From: Polynucleobacter sp. UB-Piko-W3
GTDB taxonomy: Bacteria > Pseudomonadota > Gammaproteobacteria > Burkholderiales > Burkholderiaceae
DNA length: 64,000 bases
NCBI RefSeq assembly: GCF_018881635.1
Contig: NZ_JACVPY010000002.1
Location: forward strand, 581,545-645,544
Direction: 5' to 3'
Below are positions 8,692 through 15,885 of the stretch, in pieces; positions within the stretch are counted from its first letter, which is position 1; every line of letters starts with the position of its first letter. The position numbers were made by a program, and so were the translations under genes. The notes under the pieces were generated by a model. It was not told the DNA's origin and searched no databases. It saw only the letters and a program-made list of their open reading frames with translations.

Positions 8692-9375
8692 ATGAAAAAA
8701 TTTGGTCTATTGGCAGTGTCTATTTCCACTGTATTTTTATTGGCTGCCTGTAGTAATACTCCCAAGCTTGCTTCTGAGGCAATGCCTAGGTCTGGTTTTT
8801 TACCGGACTACTCCGTGCTAGTTCCAATGGCTACTAGCGTTCCTGATGCACGTATTTGGAGATATAGAATCTCTGGTGTTAATCCTAGCTCTTACACAGC
8901 AGTCATTTTGGATCCAATTTATTTGAATCAAAGCGCCACTAAAGATGTCAGTGCTGAAGCTATTAATAAGGCAAGGGCAGCATTACAGTCCTCAATGGTT
9001 GAAGCAGTAAGTGCGCGCGGCAATATCCAGATTGTTACTAAGCCAGGTCCTGGCGTTGCCCGTGTATCTGTGGGGATTACCGGCGCTGAAAGTTCTAACG
9101 ATTATTTAAAGCCATGGAACTTCACACCAATTGGACTGGCTGCCAATGCTGCGGCTTTTGCAGGTGGCGTTAATGCTAAAACTCCGGCACTTTTAATTGA
9201 GAGCAAAATTACCGATAGTCAAAACAATAAGCTCCTAGGCGAAGGTTTAGTGACTGTTCAAGGTGAATCCTTTAGAACTGCTAGCGGCTCCGTTGAGTCA
9301 TTTATAGCAATGGCAAAGAAAGCCGTTCAGGTAGCTATGGAAACTTCTGCAAACCCTACACCAACTGGTAAATAA
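8692..9375 (+). CDS. DUF3313-family lipoprotein
   Basis: This 227-residue lipoprotein begins at the ATG at 8692, with a signal peptide ending LLAAC (Cys near residue 20). The mature N-terminus, SGFLPDYSVLVP followed by WRYRISG and YTAVILDPIYL, is the characteristic opening of DUF3313 proteins, whose function is unknown. A later segment (GVARVSVGITGAE) and the ALLIESKITDSQNNKLLGEG strand pair also fit the family. A TTG four codons upstream (8680) is less likely. The protein is probably anchored in the outer or inner membrane facing the periplasm. The EF-hand gene follows 9 bases downstream, so the two are probably co-transcribed. Confidence 0.82.
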   Translation: MKKFGLLAVSISTVFLLAACSNTPKLASEAMPRSGFLPDYSVLVPMATSVPDARIWRYRISGVNPSSYTAVILDPIYLNQSATKDVSAEAINKARAALQSSMVEAVSARGNIQIVTKPGPGVARVSVGITGAESSNDYLKPWNFTPIGLAANAAAFAGGVNAKTPALLIESKITDSQNNKLLGEGLVTVQGESFRTASGSVESFIAMAKKAVQVAMETSANPTPTGK

Positions 9376-9384
9376 GAGATCTTG

Positions 9385-9645
9385 ATGTATTTTGCTAAAA
9401 ATATTTTTCTAGTAGCGGCTTGTGCATTATCTTCTTTGCCAATGAGTGCGCATGCAGATGATGCATCTCGTAACAAGGAAATTGCTGAGCGTTTCGCGAA
9501 ATGCGATACAAACCGTGATGGTAAGTTGACTTTAGCTGAAGCAAAAGGATGTATGCCTCGTATCTACGATCACTTTAGCTATATAGATACTACTAATAAG
9601 GGGTATGTCACTGTTGCGCAAATTCAAGCAATGGCGTCTCGCTAG
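9385..9645 (+). CDS. Small exported EF-hand protein
   Basis: 86 residues with a signal peptide (KNIFLVAACALSSLPMSAHA). The mature protein of about 62 residues has one canonical 12-residue EF-hand loop, D41-E52 (DTNRDGKLTLAE), with acidic or oxygen ligands at positions 1, 3, 5 and 12. A second, degenerate loop at 68-79 (DTTNKGYVTVAQ) lacks the final Glu. Two cysteines (C40, C56) flank the good loop and could form a disulfide. It is likely a periplasmic calcium-binding protein; its partner is unknown. AAGAGA before the ATG at 9385 serves as ribosome binding site. It lies directly downstream of the DUF3313 lipoprotein and ends at a strong hairpin terminator. Confidence 0.8.
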   Translation: MYFAKNIFLVAACALSSLPMSAHADDASRNKEIAERFAKCDTNRDGKLTLAEAKGCMPRIYDHFSYIDTTNKGYVTVAQIQAMASR

Positions 9646-9652
9646 TGACTGC

Positions 9653-9674
9653 AAGGGCCTCTCGAGGCCCTTTT
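9653..9674 (+). terminator. Rho-independent terminator after EF-hand gene
   Basis: An 8-base perfect stem (AAGGGCCT / AGGCCCTT) with a CTCG tetraloop is followed by TTTT. It closes the transcript of the lipoprotein/EF-hand genes. Confidence 0.85.
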
Positions 9675-9688
9675 CTATTGGATAGAAT

Positions 9689-10582
9689 ATGCCTGTAATC
9701 ATTCCCAAGTTTGAGCAAAAAAGAGTCACTGTTAGCTCTGGAGATGGCCCCATAGAAATTGCCTGTCAAGTTGGCGGCAATGGCCCACCGATTTTGTTGC
9801 TCCATGGTTTTCCTCAAACTAAGGCTATTTGGGAAATCGTTGCCCCTGAATTAGCTAAAAACTTTACTGTTGTTGCTTCTGACCTGCGTGGCTATGGAGA
9901 GTCATCCAAGCCGCATGGCAAGACAGATCATTCAACTTATTCCAAAAGATCTATGGCATCTGACCAGCATGCGCTCATGAAAGCATTGGGCCATGAGCAA
10001 TTTTTCTTGCTGGGTCACGATAGAGGCGGCAGAGTCTCTCATCGTCTTGCAATGGATTATCCGGAGAGTGTTTTGCGTTTGATGGTCTTGGATATCTCTC
10101 CAACTCTCACAATGTATGAGAACACTACGATGGAGTTTGCCAAGGGCTATTGGCACTGGTTTTTCTTAATTCAAGCTGAGCCTATTCCAGAAACCTTAAT
10201 TGGCGCAAATCCCGAGTTTTGGATCAATAAACACATGGGCCGTCATGCCGGTACAGGTATATTTTCTGCTGAGCGCTGGGCAGAATATCTTGCGGGTGCG
10301 AGCAATCCCCAGAGTATGCATGCCATGTGTGAAGACTACCGCGCTGCGGCAACGATTGATTTAATGCATGATCGTGCAGATAGGGCGGCTGGCAAAAAAC
10401 TCAAAATGCCTTTAAGGGTACTTTGGGGTGAGCATGGTATCGTCAATAAATGCTTTAAACCGATTGAGGACTGGGAAGTAGTAGCTCATGATGTATCTGG
10501 GCGGGCGGTCTCTTGTGGGCACTATATTCCAGAGGAGCTCCCAACAGAACTCATTGCTGAAGCCCAATCCTTCTTTAAGTAA
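9689..10582 (+). CDS. Haloacetate (fluoroacetate) dehalogenase-type alpha/beta hydrolase
   Basis: This 297-residue cytoplasmic alpha/beta hydrolase uses an Asp nucleophile: D111 in GHDRGGR. The whole active-site set known from fluoroacetate dehalogenase can be placed. D111 is the nucleophile, R112 and R115 the carboxylate-binding arginines, D135 and H278 the acid/base pair, and H156-W157 (in YWHWFF) with Y217 (in EDYRA) the halide pocket. Family enzymes hydrolyse haloacetates to glycolate; whether fluoride or only chloride/bromide is released cannot be told from sequence. Epoxide hydrolases share the nucleophile but not the HW pair and the Arg pair together. It begins just after a terminator, so it has its own promoter or depends on read-through. 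Confidence 0.85.
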   Translation: MPVIIPKFEQKRVTVSSGDGPIEIACQVGGNGPPILLLHGFPQTKAIWEIVAPELAKNFTVVASDLRGYGESSKPHGKTDHSTYSKRSMASDQHALMKALGHEQFFLLGHDRGGRVSHRLAMDYPESVLRLMVLDISPTLTMYENTTMEFAKGYWHWFFLIQAEPIPETLIGANPEFWINKHMGRHAGTGIFSAERWAEYLAGASNPQSMHAMCEDYRAAATIDLMHDRADRAAGKKLKMPLRVLWGEHGIVNKCFKPIEDWEVVAHDVSGRAVSCGHYIPEELPTELIAEAQSFFK

Positions 10583-10635
10583 GGTTGAGTGTTAAGCTCA
10601 TTGCTTATTATCTATTCCTAGTTGAAAGTCCTCTC

Positions 10636-11637
10636 ATGAATCAATCTATCAAAAAACTGTTCCTAATCAGTGCTGCACTCATTTCTATGTCTGCATATGC
10701 ACAGAAAAATGATGCCATTCTTAACACTGCGCAAGTGCAGCAAGCGATTGCTCGAGGAGCCATCATTTGGGATGTGCGTGATGAAAAAAGTTTCTTAGAG
10801 GGGCATATACCCGGGGCAATCAATATTGGTGAAGTGGGAAGCGTTCTAAGAGACCCCAACAAAGAGGATTACATCGCTACAGAAAAGATACAAAAGATCT
10901 TTAATGATGCTGGCCTGAGTATTAATCGAGACATTGTTGTCTATGGGGCACGTGGCAACCCTTATGCATATTTTGGTCTGTACACCATTCAATATTTTGG
11001 CGGCAAGCAAGCTCAGATTTATCACGATGGCTTTGATGGCTGGAAATCGGCTGGGCTACCTATTCAGAAGGAGCGTCAAACATCTGCTCCTGTATCGGTA
11101 ACTCTTGTACCTCAAGCTCAGCTGGTGGTATCGAACGAAGAAATGGTCAAACTTGCCCAATCTAAGACCATACAGATTTTGGATGTTCGAACACCAGATG
11201 AATACTCGGGCAAGGATGTCCGCGCAATTCGGGGCGGTCATATTCCTAACTCGGTCAACATTCCTTTCGAGGATAACTGGCAGGATCCTGCAACGGCAAT
11301 CAAACTCAGCAAAAAACAGCTTACAGATAACTCTGGCATGAGCTTGAAAAATGAGGCAGACCTTAAAAAGCTCTACGCCAACTTAGACCCTGACAAGGAA
11401 ACGGTCGTATATTGCCAAAGCGGCGTTCGGGCCGCTGAAACTGCAGTTGTCTTGAAAAATCTGGGATTTAAAAAGGTGAAGGTTTACGACTCTTCCTGGC
11501 TTGGGTGGGGCAATAACTTAAAAGCGCCAGTTGCTGATGAGTCCTTTCTCAACGTTGGGGCATTAAATGCCAAGTTGAGCGCAATGCAAAATAAGATTAA
11601 TCAGCTAGAAGAGGCATTGAAGGCCAAAAGCAATTAA
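10636..11637 (+). CDS. Exported double-rhodanese sulfurtransferase
   Basis: 333 residues with a signal peptide (KKLFLISAALISMSAYA, cleaved before QKND). Two rhodanese domains follow. The first (about residues 30-150) has WDVRDEKSFLEGHIPGAINI but carries glycine (G104, in VVYGARGN) where the catalytic cysteine should be, so it is structural. The second (about 165-300) has LDVRTPDEYSG, GGHIPNSVNIP and an intact active loop CQSGVRA with Cys260. This matches the thiosulfate/3-mercaptopyruvate sulfurtransferase layout. The C-terminal 25 residues form a short predicted coiled coil (LNAKLSAMQNKINQLEEAL), which may mediate oligomerisation. The ATG at 10636 is preferred because it starts the signal peptide. 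A bidirectional terminator follows. Confidence 0.87.
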   Translation: MNQSIKKLFLISAALISMSAYAQKNDAILNTAQVQQAIARGAIIWDVRDEKSFLEGHIPGAINIGEVGSVLRDPNKEDYIATEKIQKIFNDAGLSINRDIVVYGARGNPYAYFGLYTIQYFGGKQAQIYHDGFDGWKSAGLPIQKERQTSAPVSVTLVPQAQLVVSNEEMVKLAQSKTIQILDVRTPDEYSGKDVRAIRGGHIPNSVNIPFEDNWQDPATAIKLSKKQLTDNSGMSLKNEADLKKLYANLDPDKETVVYCQSGVRAAETAVVLKNLGFKKVKVYDSSWLGWGNNLKAPVADESFLNVGALNAKLSAMQNKINQLEEALKAKSN

Positions 11638-11657
11638 GTATTGAACTTGATGTTTAA

Positions 11658-11690
11658 AAAACCCTAAATAATTCAATTATTTAGGGTTTT
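11658..11690. terminator. Bidirectional terminator between convergent genes
   Basis: A near-perfect inverted repeat (AAAACCCTAAATAATT, one central base, AATTATTTAGGGTTTT) has a run of T on both strands: TTTT on plus and at least six T on minus. It serves the rhodanese gene from the left and the small minus-strand gene from the right. Confidence 0.85.
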
Positions 11691-11710
11691 AGCTAATGCT
11701 TTGCTGCTGA

Positions 11711-11896
11711 TTACTCTGGATGGAAGTTATTGCTGGCCATGAAGCTGATGGTTCTTTCAAAGCCCAAAATGCGGATATAACGCCAAGCGATATTGCGGTA
11801 TTTGTTGTCTAGATAGCCAATAGCGACCTCAGGAGTCCTTTTGGACAGGTCGATTTGTTCAATTGCACGGGCCCAGCGTTTGAGTCTTGTTGACAT
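11711..11896 (-). CDS. Small basic hypothetical protein
   Basis: I do not recognise this 61-residue protein. It is basic and aromatic (RLKRWARAIEQID, then KYRNIAWRYIRILGFERTISFM), with no signal peptide or clear membrane segment, and looks like two or three amphipathic helices. The start at 11896 is strongly supported: a perfect Shine-Dalgarno GGAGGTGAC lies 4 bases before the ATG, unusual in this window where many genes have none. An in-frame extension to 11917 would put that site inside the gene. It lies between two oppositely arranged genes and ends just before the shared terminator. The strong ribosome binding site implies high expression. Confidence 0.68.
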   Translation of the reverse strand: MSTRLKRWARAIEQIDLSKRTPEVAIGYLDNKYRNIAWRYIRILGFERTISFMASNNFHPE

Positions 11897-11991
11897 ATTT
11901 GTCACCTCCATGACCATACAACGCTCCAGAATTGGGTGGAGATGACAAGAATTTCTAAATATTTAACAAATATCTTAAGCGCTTAAAACCC

Positions 11992-13410
11992 TTAAATTGA
12001 GACCACTTTATGGGGGTTGAGGATATTTTGGGGGTCCAGAGCCCTTTTTAAGGCCTTCATCAGATCGTGAGCCACAGCACCCTTATGCGCTCTTAAGTCA
12101 GCCAATTTAAGTTGCCCAACCCCATGTTCTGCCGATATTGAGCCCTGGCAACGCTCCACTTGGGCATAAACCAGCTCGTGGATGGCTTTTTCATGGCTGA
12201 GATTGAATGCCTTTGGGTCTAATCCCAGAGGCGGGGCAATGTTGTAGTGGAGGTTGCCATCACCCAAATGCCCAAAATTAATGATCCTGACCCCCGGGTA
12301 CTTTTGTCTCATCAGAGAGTCAGTGTCCTGAATAAAGCTTTCTAAAAAGGAAAGGGGGATGGTGATGTCATGCTTGAGATTAGCGCCTTCCTCGGCTTGT
12401 GCCAGAGTAATGTGCTCACGCATATGCCAAAACGCATTAGCTTGACTCAGGTTATTAGCGATGACTGCATCGCTAATGAGATTGCTTGAAAAAGCTTCCT
12501 CCAAAATAGTTTCGAGTAGTTTTCGAACATGCTCCTCACTTTCGTGATCGGAGAGTTCAATCAACACAGTGAAGGGCGGATTTCCTTTTAAGGGATTGGC
12601 CATCTGTGGAAAGTGTTTTTCATTTAAGGCTAATGATTCTTGAGTCATCATTTCAAAACCCGTGAGCAATGATGTTGCACGCTTCTGAAATAGAGTCAGT
12701 AGAGCAATCGTAGATGCAATATTGTCAGTAGCAACGAGTGTTGTCCATTGAGAGACAGGCAGCGGATAAAGCTTCATGACTGCTGCTGTGATGATTCCTA
12801 GAGTACCTTCTGAACCAATGAAAAGATCACGCAAATCATAACCAGTGTTGTCTTTACGTAAACCTTTTATGCCATTCCAGATTTCACCTTGGGCGGTAAC
12901 AACCTCAAGGCCTAGGCAAAGATCGCGAGTATTGCCATAGCGCAGTACATTCGTACCACCCGCATTGGTAGCTAAGTTGCCGCCAATCATACAGCTACCT
13001 TCTGCGCCAAGACTGAGTGGAAACAAAAAATCATGTGCTGCGGCTTTTTCTTGAACAGCCTGCAAAATACATCCCGCTTCTAGCGTAATAGTTTGGTTAG
13101 CAGTATCAATCGCACGGATTTGGTTCATCCGCTTGAGATTAAGAATGATTTGATTGCCGCTATTGTCAGGAGTAGCACCACCACAAAAACCAGTATGTCC
13201 GCCTTGCGGAACGATGGCGACATGATGAGCGGCACAAAGCTTCACAATACTAGCTACTTCATCCGTTTTTTTAGGTAGAAGGACTGCCAAGGCTTTGCCG
13301 GTGTAACGTTTGCGCCAATCGGTGAGGTAGGGCACTTTATCTGCATCGTCAGTTAGAACATATTGCTTGCCTAATGCTGCTTCAAATTGTTCGATCAAGC
13401 CTTGAATCAT
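11992..13410 (-). CDS. FAD-linked 2-hydroxy-acid dehydrogenase (GlcD/D2HGDH family)
   Basis: This 472-residue flavoprotein of the VAO/PCMH family oxidises D-2-hydroxy acids such as D-2-hydroxyglutarate, D-lactate or glycolate to 2-oxo acids. Visible features are the FAD-binding PQGGHTGFCGGATP loop near residues 67-80, AEGSCMIGGNLATNAGGT near 135-152, the YDLRDLFIGSEGTLGI motif near 190-205, and the C-terminal FGHLGDGNLHYN plus ISAEHGVGQLK metal/substrate motifs. It has no Fe-S domain, so it is not of the large YdiJ type. The start codon overlaps the stop of the upstream DUF2069 gene by one base (TAATG), so translation is coupled. Confidence 0.88.
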   Translation of the reverse strand: MIQGLIEQFEAALGKQYVLTDDADKVPYLTDWRKRYTGKALAVLLPKKTDEVASIVKLCAAHHVAIVPQGGHTGFCGGATPDNSGNQIILNLKRMNQIRAIDTANQTITLEAGCILQAVQEKAAAHDFLFPLSLGAEGSCMIGGNLATNAGGTNVLRYGNTRDLCLGLEVVTAQGEIWNGIKGLRKDNTGYDLRDLFIGSEGTLGIITAAVMKLYPLPVSQWTTLVATDNIASTIALLTLFQKRATSLLTGFEMMTQESLALNEKHFPQMANPLKGNPPFTVLIELSDHESEEHVRKLLETILEEAFSSNLISDAVIANNLSQANAFWHMREHITLAQAEEGANLKHDITIPLSFLESFIQDTDSLMRQKYPGVRIINFGHLGDGNLHYNIAPPLGLDPKAFNLSHEKAIHELVYAQVERCQGSISAEHGVGQLKLADLRAHKGAVAHDLMKALKRALDPQNILNPHKVVSI

Positions 13411-13799
13411 TACTCAGCCTGCCTCTTTTGTTTCGCTAAGATTTTTGCTTGCTGCTTAATGGGCTTGAGGTAGAGCAGTAGGCAAATAAAACCAGTTGTA
13501 GCGAGGATGGTCTCTAACAGAGCCATCCAAAAATTGCTACCAGTCTCCAGAATGCGAACTAAACCCTCAGTGATATAGAGGAGGATTAACATTGAAGCCC
13601 ATTGCATGGTGTAGACCTTGCCTTTCCAGAGACCTGGAATTGCAAAGAGCAGGGGGATGCCTTTGAGTATCAACCAAGAACCACCGGGACGAAGTGGAGA
13701 AATAAACCATTCCCAGCACACGCACAGAATAAATAAATCGACAAATGCTGCTGTTGCCAGTAGTTGGTAGGGATTCTTTTCAAGCAATTTCTTGAACAT
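13410..13799 (-). CDS. DUF2069 membrane protein
   Basis: A 129-residue inner-membrane protein of the DUF2069 family with four hydrophobic helices, at about residues 13-30, 40-58, 65-84 and 92-112. The PGLWKGKVYTMQWASMLILLYI-type core and the trailing basic tail (KQQAKILAKQKRQAE) are typical. Its function is unknown; in beta- and gammaproteobacteria it is commonly the neighbour of wrbA, as here. It starts 5 bases after the wrbA stop and overlaps the FAD-oxidase start by one base, so the three genes form one transcript. Confidence 0.85.
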   Translation of the reverse strand: MFKKLLEKNPYQLLATAAFVDLFILCVCWEWFISPLRPGGSWLILKGIPLLFAIPGLWKGKVYTMQWASMLILLYITEGLVRILETGSNFWMALLETILATTGFICLLLYLKPIKQQAKILAKQKRQAE

Positions 13800-13804
13800 C
13801 TTGC

Positions 13805-14410
13805 TTACTTTTTCTGCAAAAGCTTGAGGGCAGTTTCTGCTAAGCGCTTACCTTGGGCTTTTGCTAAACGCTGCTCTTCAGGGCTAATCGGAGCTCGACC
13901 ATCTGCGTGCGCCAAGTGAGTAACACCATAAGGGCTGCCACCTGTATTCGAGGACATCAAATCAGACTCGCTATAGGGCAGACCGACAATGACCATGCCA
14001 TGATGCAATAGAGGAATCATCATGGTGAGCAAAGTGCTTTCTTGTCCGCCGTGCATGCTGCCTGTGCTGGTAAATACGCAAGCAGGCTTTCCAATTAAAG
14101 CGCCGTTAAGCCATTCGGATGAGCTGCCATCCCAAAAATATTTCATAGGGGCTGCCATATTGCCAAAGCGAGTAGGGGAGCCTAGGGCTAAACCAACACA
14201 TTCCTGAAGATCAGTGTATTCAACATAGGGTGCACCCTCATTTGGTACAGGAGCTTCTGTGGCCTCACAAACGGTGGAGATTGCAGGAACAGTTCTGAGT
14301 CGCGCATTGATTCCAGGAACGCTTTCGATGCCTTCGGCGATCAGGCGAGCCAGATCCCTGGTGGCACCATAACGGGAGTAGTACAAAACTAAAATTTCAG
14401 CTTGGTTCAT
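13805..14410 (-). CDS. wrbA: NAD(P)H:quinone oxidoreductase WrbA
   Basis: A 201-residue flavodoxin-like FMN enzyme that reduces quinones by two electrons. The FMN phosphate loop YYSRYGATRDLA lies near residues 9-20, GSPTRFGNMAAPMKYFWD near 78-95, and the FTSTGSMHGGQE loop near 113-124, with MIPLLHHGMVIVGLPYSE following, all diagnostic of WrbA. It is first in a wrbA-DUF2069-FAD oxidase operon and is divergent from brkB with a 19-base spacer. AAGAGA near the ATG may act as a ribosome binding site, but a TATCAT hexamer also ends 8 bases before the ATG. Confidence 0.93.
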   Translation of the reverse strand: MNQAEILVLYYSRYGATRDLARLIAEGIESVPGINARLRTVPAISTVCEATEAPVPNEGAPYVEYTDLQECVGLALGSPTRFGNMAAPMKYFWDGSSSEWLNGALIGKPACVFTSTGSMHGGQESTLLTMMIPLLHHGMVIVGLPYSESDLMSSNTGGSPYGVTHLAHADGRAPISPEEQRLAKAQGKRLAETALKLLQKK

Positions 14411-14429
14411 ATTCTCTTATGATACGGCG
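14411..14429. promoter_or_regulatory. Shared bidirectional -10 region of wrbA and brkB
   Basis: The 19-base spacer contains TATGATA. Read on plus it gives TATGAT (14418-14423) followed by 6 bases and the brkB ATG. Read on minus it gives TATCAT (14419-14424) followed by 8 bases and the wrbA ATG. The two -10 hexamers overlap in five bases, so the two promoters cannot be opened independently. Confidence 0.45.
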
Positions 14430-15278
14430 ATGCGCCTTATTCGTAATCCTCAATTATGGCTTGCTCTGGGCAAACAGCTCTGGGAGCGTAATCGCGGCCT
14501 CAATCTGAATCAGATTGCCGCCAGTTTGGCATTTACGACCACTTTGTCTCTAGTGCCAATGATCACCATCGCCACCATTCTGATTGGCTATCTACCCAGC
14601 GTCATCCAGGTAAAAAATACTTTCAGAACATGGTTGCTTGATACCTATATGCCGGGCGGCCTTAATCAGCAAGTATTTACCTATCTGGAACAGTTTTCAT
14701 CTAAAGCAAGTGGATTAACTTTCATTGGTTTAATTGGCTTAGTGATCACCACCATCATGACATTGGCAGTGATTGAAGCAGCATTTAATCAGATCTTCAA
14801 AGTACAAGAACGCCGTCCTTTATTGAAAAAGGTCATCATTTATAGTGCGGCAACTTTTTTGGGGCCAGTACTCTTAGGCGTAGGCGTCTATTTAAGCGGT
14901 GTTTTATTTAGCGCCTCTGAGGGATGGATTGAAGCGATATCAATCGGCTTTCGCCTGATGGCAGCAATTGCACCTATTTTTCTGGCTATCGCGGTCTTCA
15001 CTGTGGTTTATAAAGTGTTGCCTTACTCTAAGATTCTTTGGTCAGATGCTTTTTCAGGCGCCTTCTTTGCAGCCATCAGCTTCGAGTTGATGAAGTTTGG
15101 CTATGCTATTTTTCTGAGTCACACCGCCTTCTATAAGACTGTTTATGGCGCCTTCGCCATCTTTCCCCTAGGGCTGCTCTGGATCTATATGACCTGGTGG
15201 ATCACCCTGGCTGGCGCAATCTTAGTAGCCAATTTGCCTAACATCCGCAGTGGTGTCATTAGGGTTATTCGTTACTAA
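14430..15278 (+). CDS. YihY/BrkB-family membrane protein
   Basis: A 282-residue inner-membrane protein of the YihY/BrkB family (once called RNase BN, a misassignment). About six transmembrane helices are visible, with the family segments NQIAASLAFTTTLSLVPM near residue 30, GLIGLVITTIMTLAVIEAAFN near 95 and FAIFPLGLLWIYMTWWITLAGA near the end. Many homologues in this group are longer, with a cytoplasmic tail; this one stops shortly after the last helix. Transport function is suspected but not established. No Shine-Dalgarno is present: TATGAT ends 6 bases before the ATG, suggesting a leaderless message. Confidence 0.87.
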   Translation: MRLIRNPQLWLALGKQLWERNRGLNLNQIAASLAFTTTLSLVPMITIATILIGYLPSVIQVKNTFRTWLLDTYMPGGLNQQVFTYLEQFSSKASGLTFIGLIGLVITTIMTLAVIEAAFNQIFKVQERRPLLKKVIIYSAATFLGPVLLGVGVYLSGVLFSASEGWIEAISIGFRLMAAIAPIFLAIAVFTVVYKVLPYSKILWSDAFSGAFFAAISFELMKFGYAIFLSHTAFYKTVYGAFAIFPLGLLWIYMTWWITLAGAILVANLPNIRSGVIRVIRY

Positions 15279-15366
15279 AAAGAGATCCTCCAGCCCTTGA
15301 TTGATAGAGATCTTCGGCATATATTGAAACTATCAATACAGTCTTGGCACTGTTTCTGGAGATGAG

Positions 15367-15822
15367 ATGAAAGTTCGCGATATATTGCGCGTAAAGGGCA
15401 GCACCTTATTTACTGTTGCTCCCGAGACTGCGCTGCAAACTGCGGTGTTGGTGATGAGTGAACATGACATAGGCTCTTTGGTCGTCATGCAGTACGACAA
15501 ACTGGTCGGTATTTTGACTTTCCGTGAAGTGATTGCAGCTTTAGCAACACATCAAGGCAAGCTCGATGATCTGCAAGTGAGCGCAGTGATGAATCAAAAC
15601 CCACTGACTTGCAATATGGAAACGGAGATCGATGAAGTTCGCCGCATGATGTTGGTAGATCACGCACGCTATTTACCTGTAGTGGATCAAAAAATGCTGA
15701 TGGGCGTAATCTCTTTTTATGATGTTGCCAAGTCTGTAGTTGAGGCGCAAGACTTCGAAAACACCATGTTAAAAGCCTATATTCGGGATTGGCCAGAAGA
15801 CACTGAAAAGGCTGCCAGCTAG
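15367..15822 (+). CDS. Tandem CBS-domain protein
   Basis: 151 residues made almost entirely of two CBS motifs (about residues 8-60 and 75-130): LQTAVLVMSEHDIGSLVVM..KLVGILTFREVI and CNMETEIDEVRRMMLVDHARYLPVV..LMGVISFYDVAKSV. Such stand-alone pairs (a Bateman module) bind adenine nucleotides and usually report energy state to a partner; no fused catalytic domain is present. GGAGATGAG before the ATG supplies a ribosome binding site. It stands between the BrkB-type protein and chorismate synthase, with no obvious partner. Confidence 0.85.
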   Translation: MKVRDILRVKGSTLFTVAPETALQTAVLVMSEHDIGSLVVMQYDKLVGILTFREVIAALATHQGKLDDLQVSAVMNQNPLTCNMETEIDEVRRMMLVDHARYLPVVDQKMLMGVISFYDVAKSVVEAQDFENTMLKAYIRDWPEDTEKAAS

Positions 15823-15849
15823 CCCCTAACTGCTTGTTTTAAGCTGATA

Positions 15850-15885
15850 TTCCTGACAAATGACATAATGTCGTTATGTCAGGAA
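15850..15885. promoter_or_regulatory. Nested inverted repeats over the aroC start
   Basis: Outer arms TTCCTGACA (15850-15858) and TGTCAGGAA (15877-15885) are perfect 9-base inverted repeats separated by 18 bases. Inside lies a second perfect pair, TGACATAA (15861-15868) and TTATGTCA (15874-15881), separated by TGTCG. The aroC ATG (15876) lies in the right arm and a -10-like CATAAT (15864-15869) overlaps the inner left arm. This could be an operator covering the promoter and start, or alternative RNA hairpins. Confidence 0.5.
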
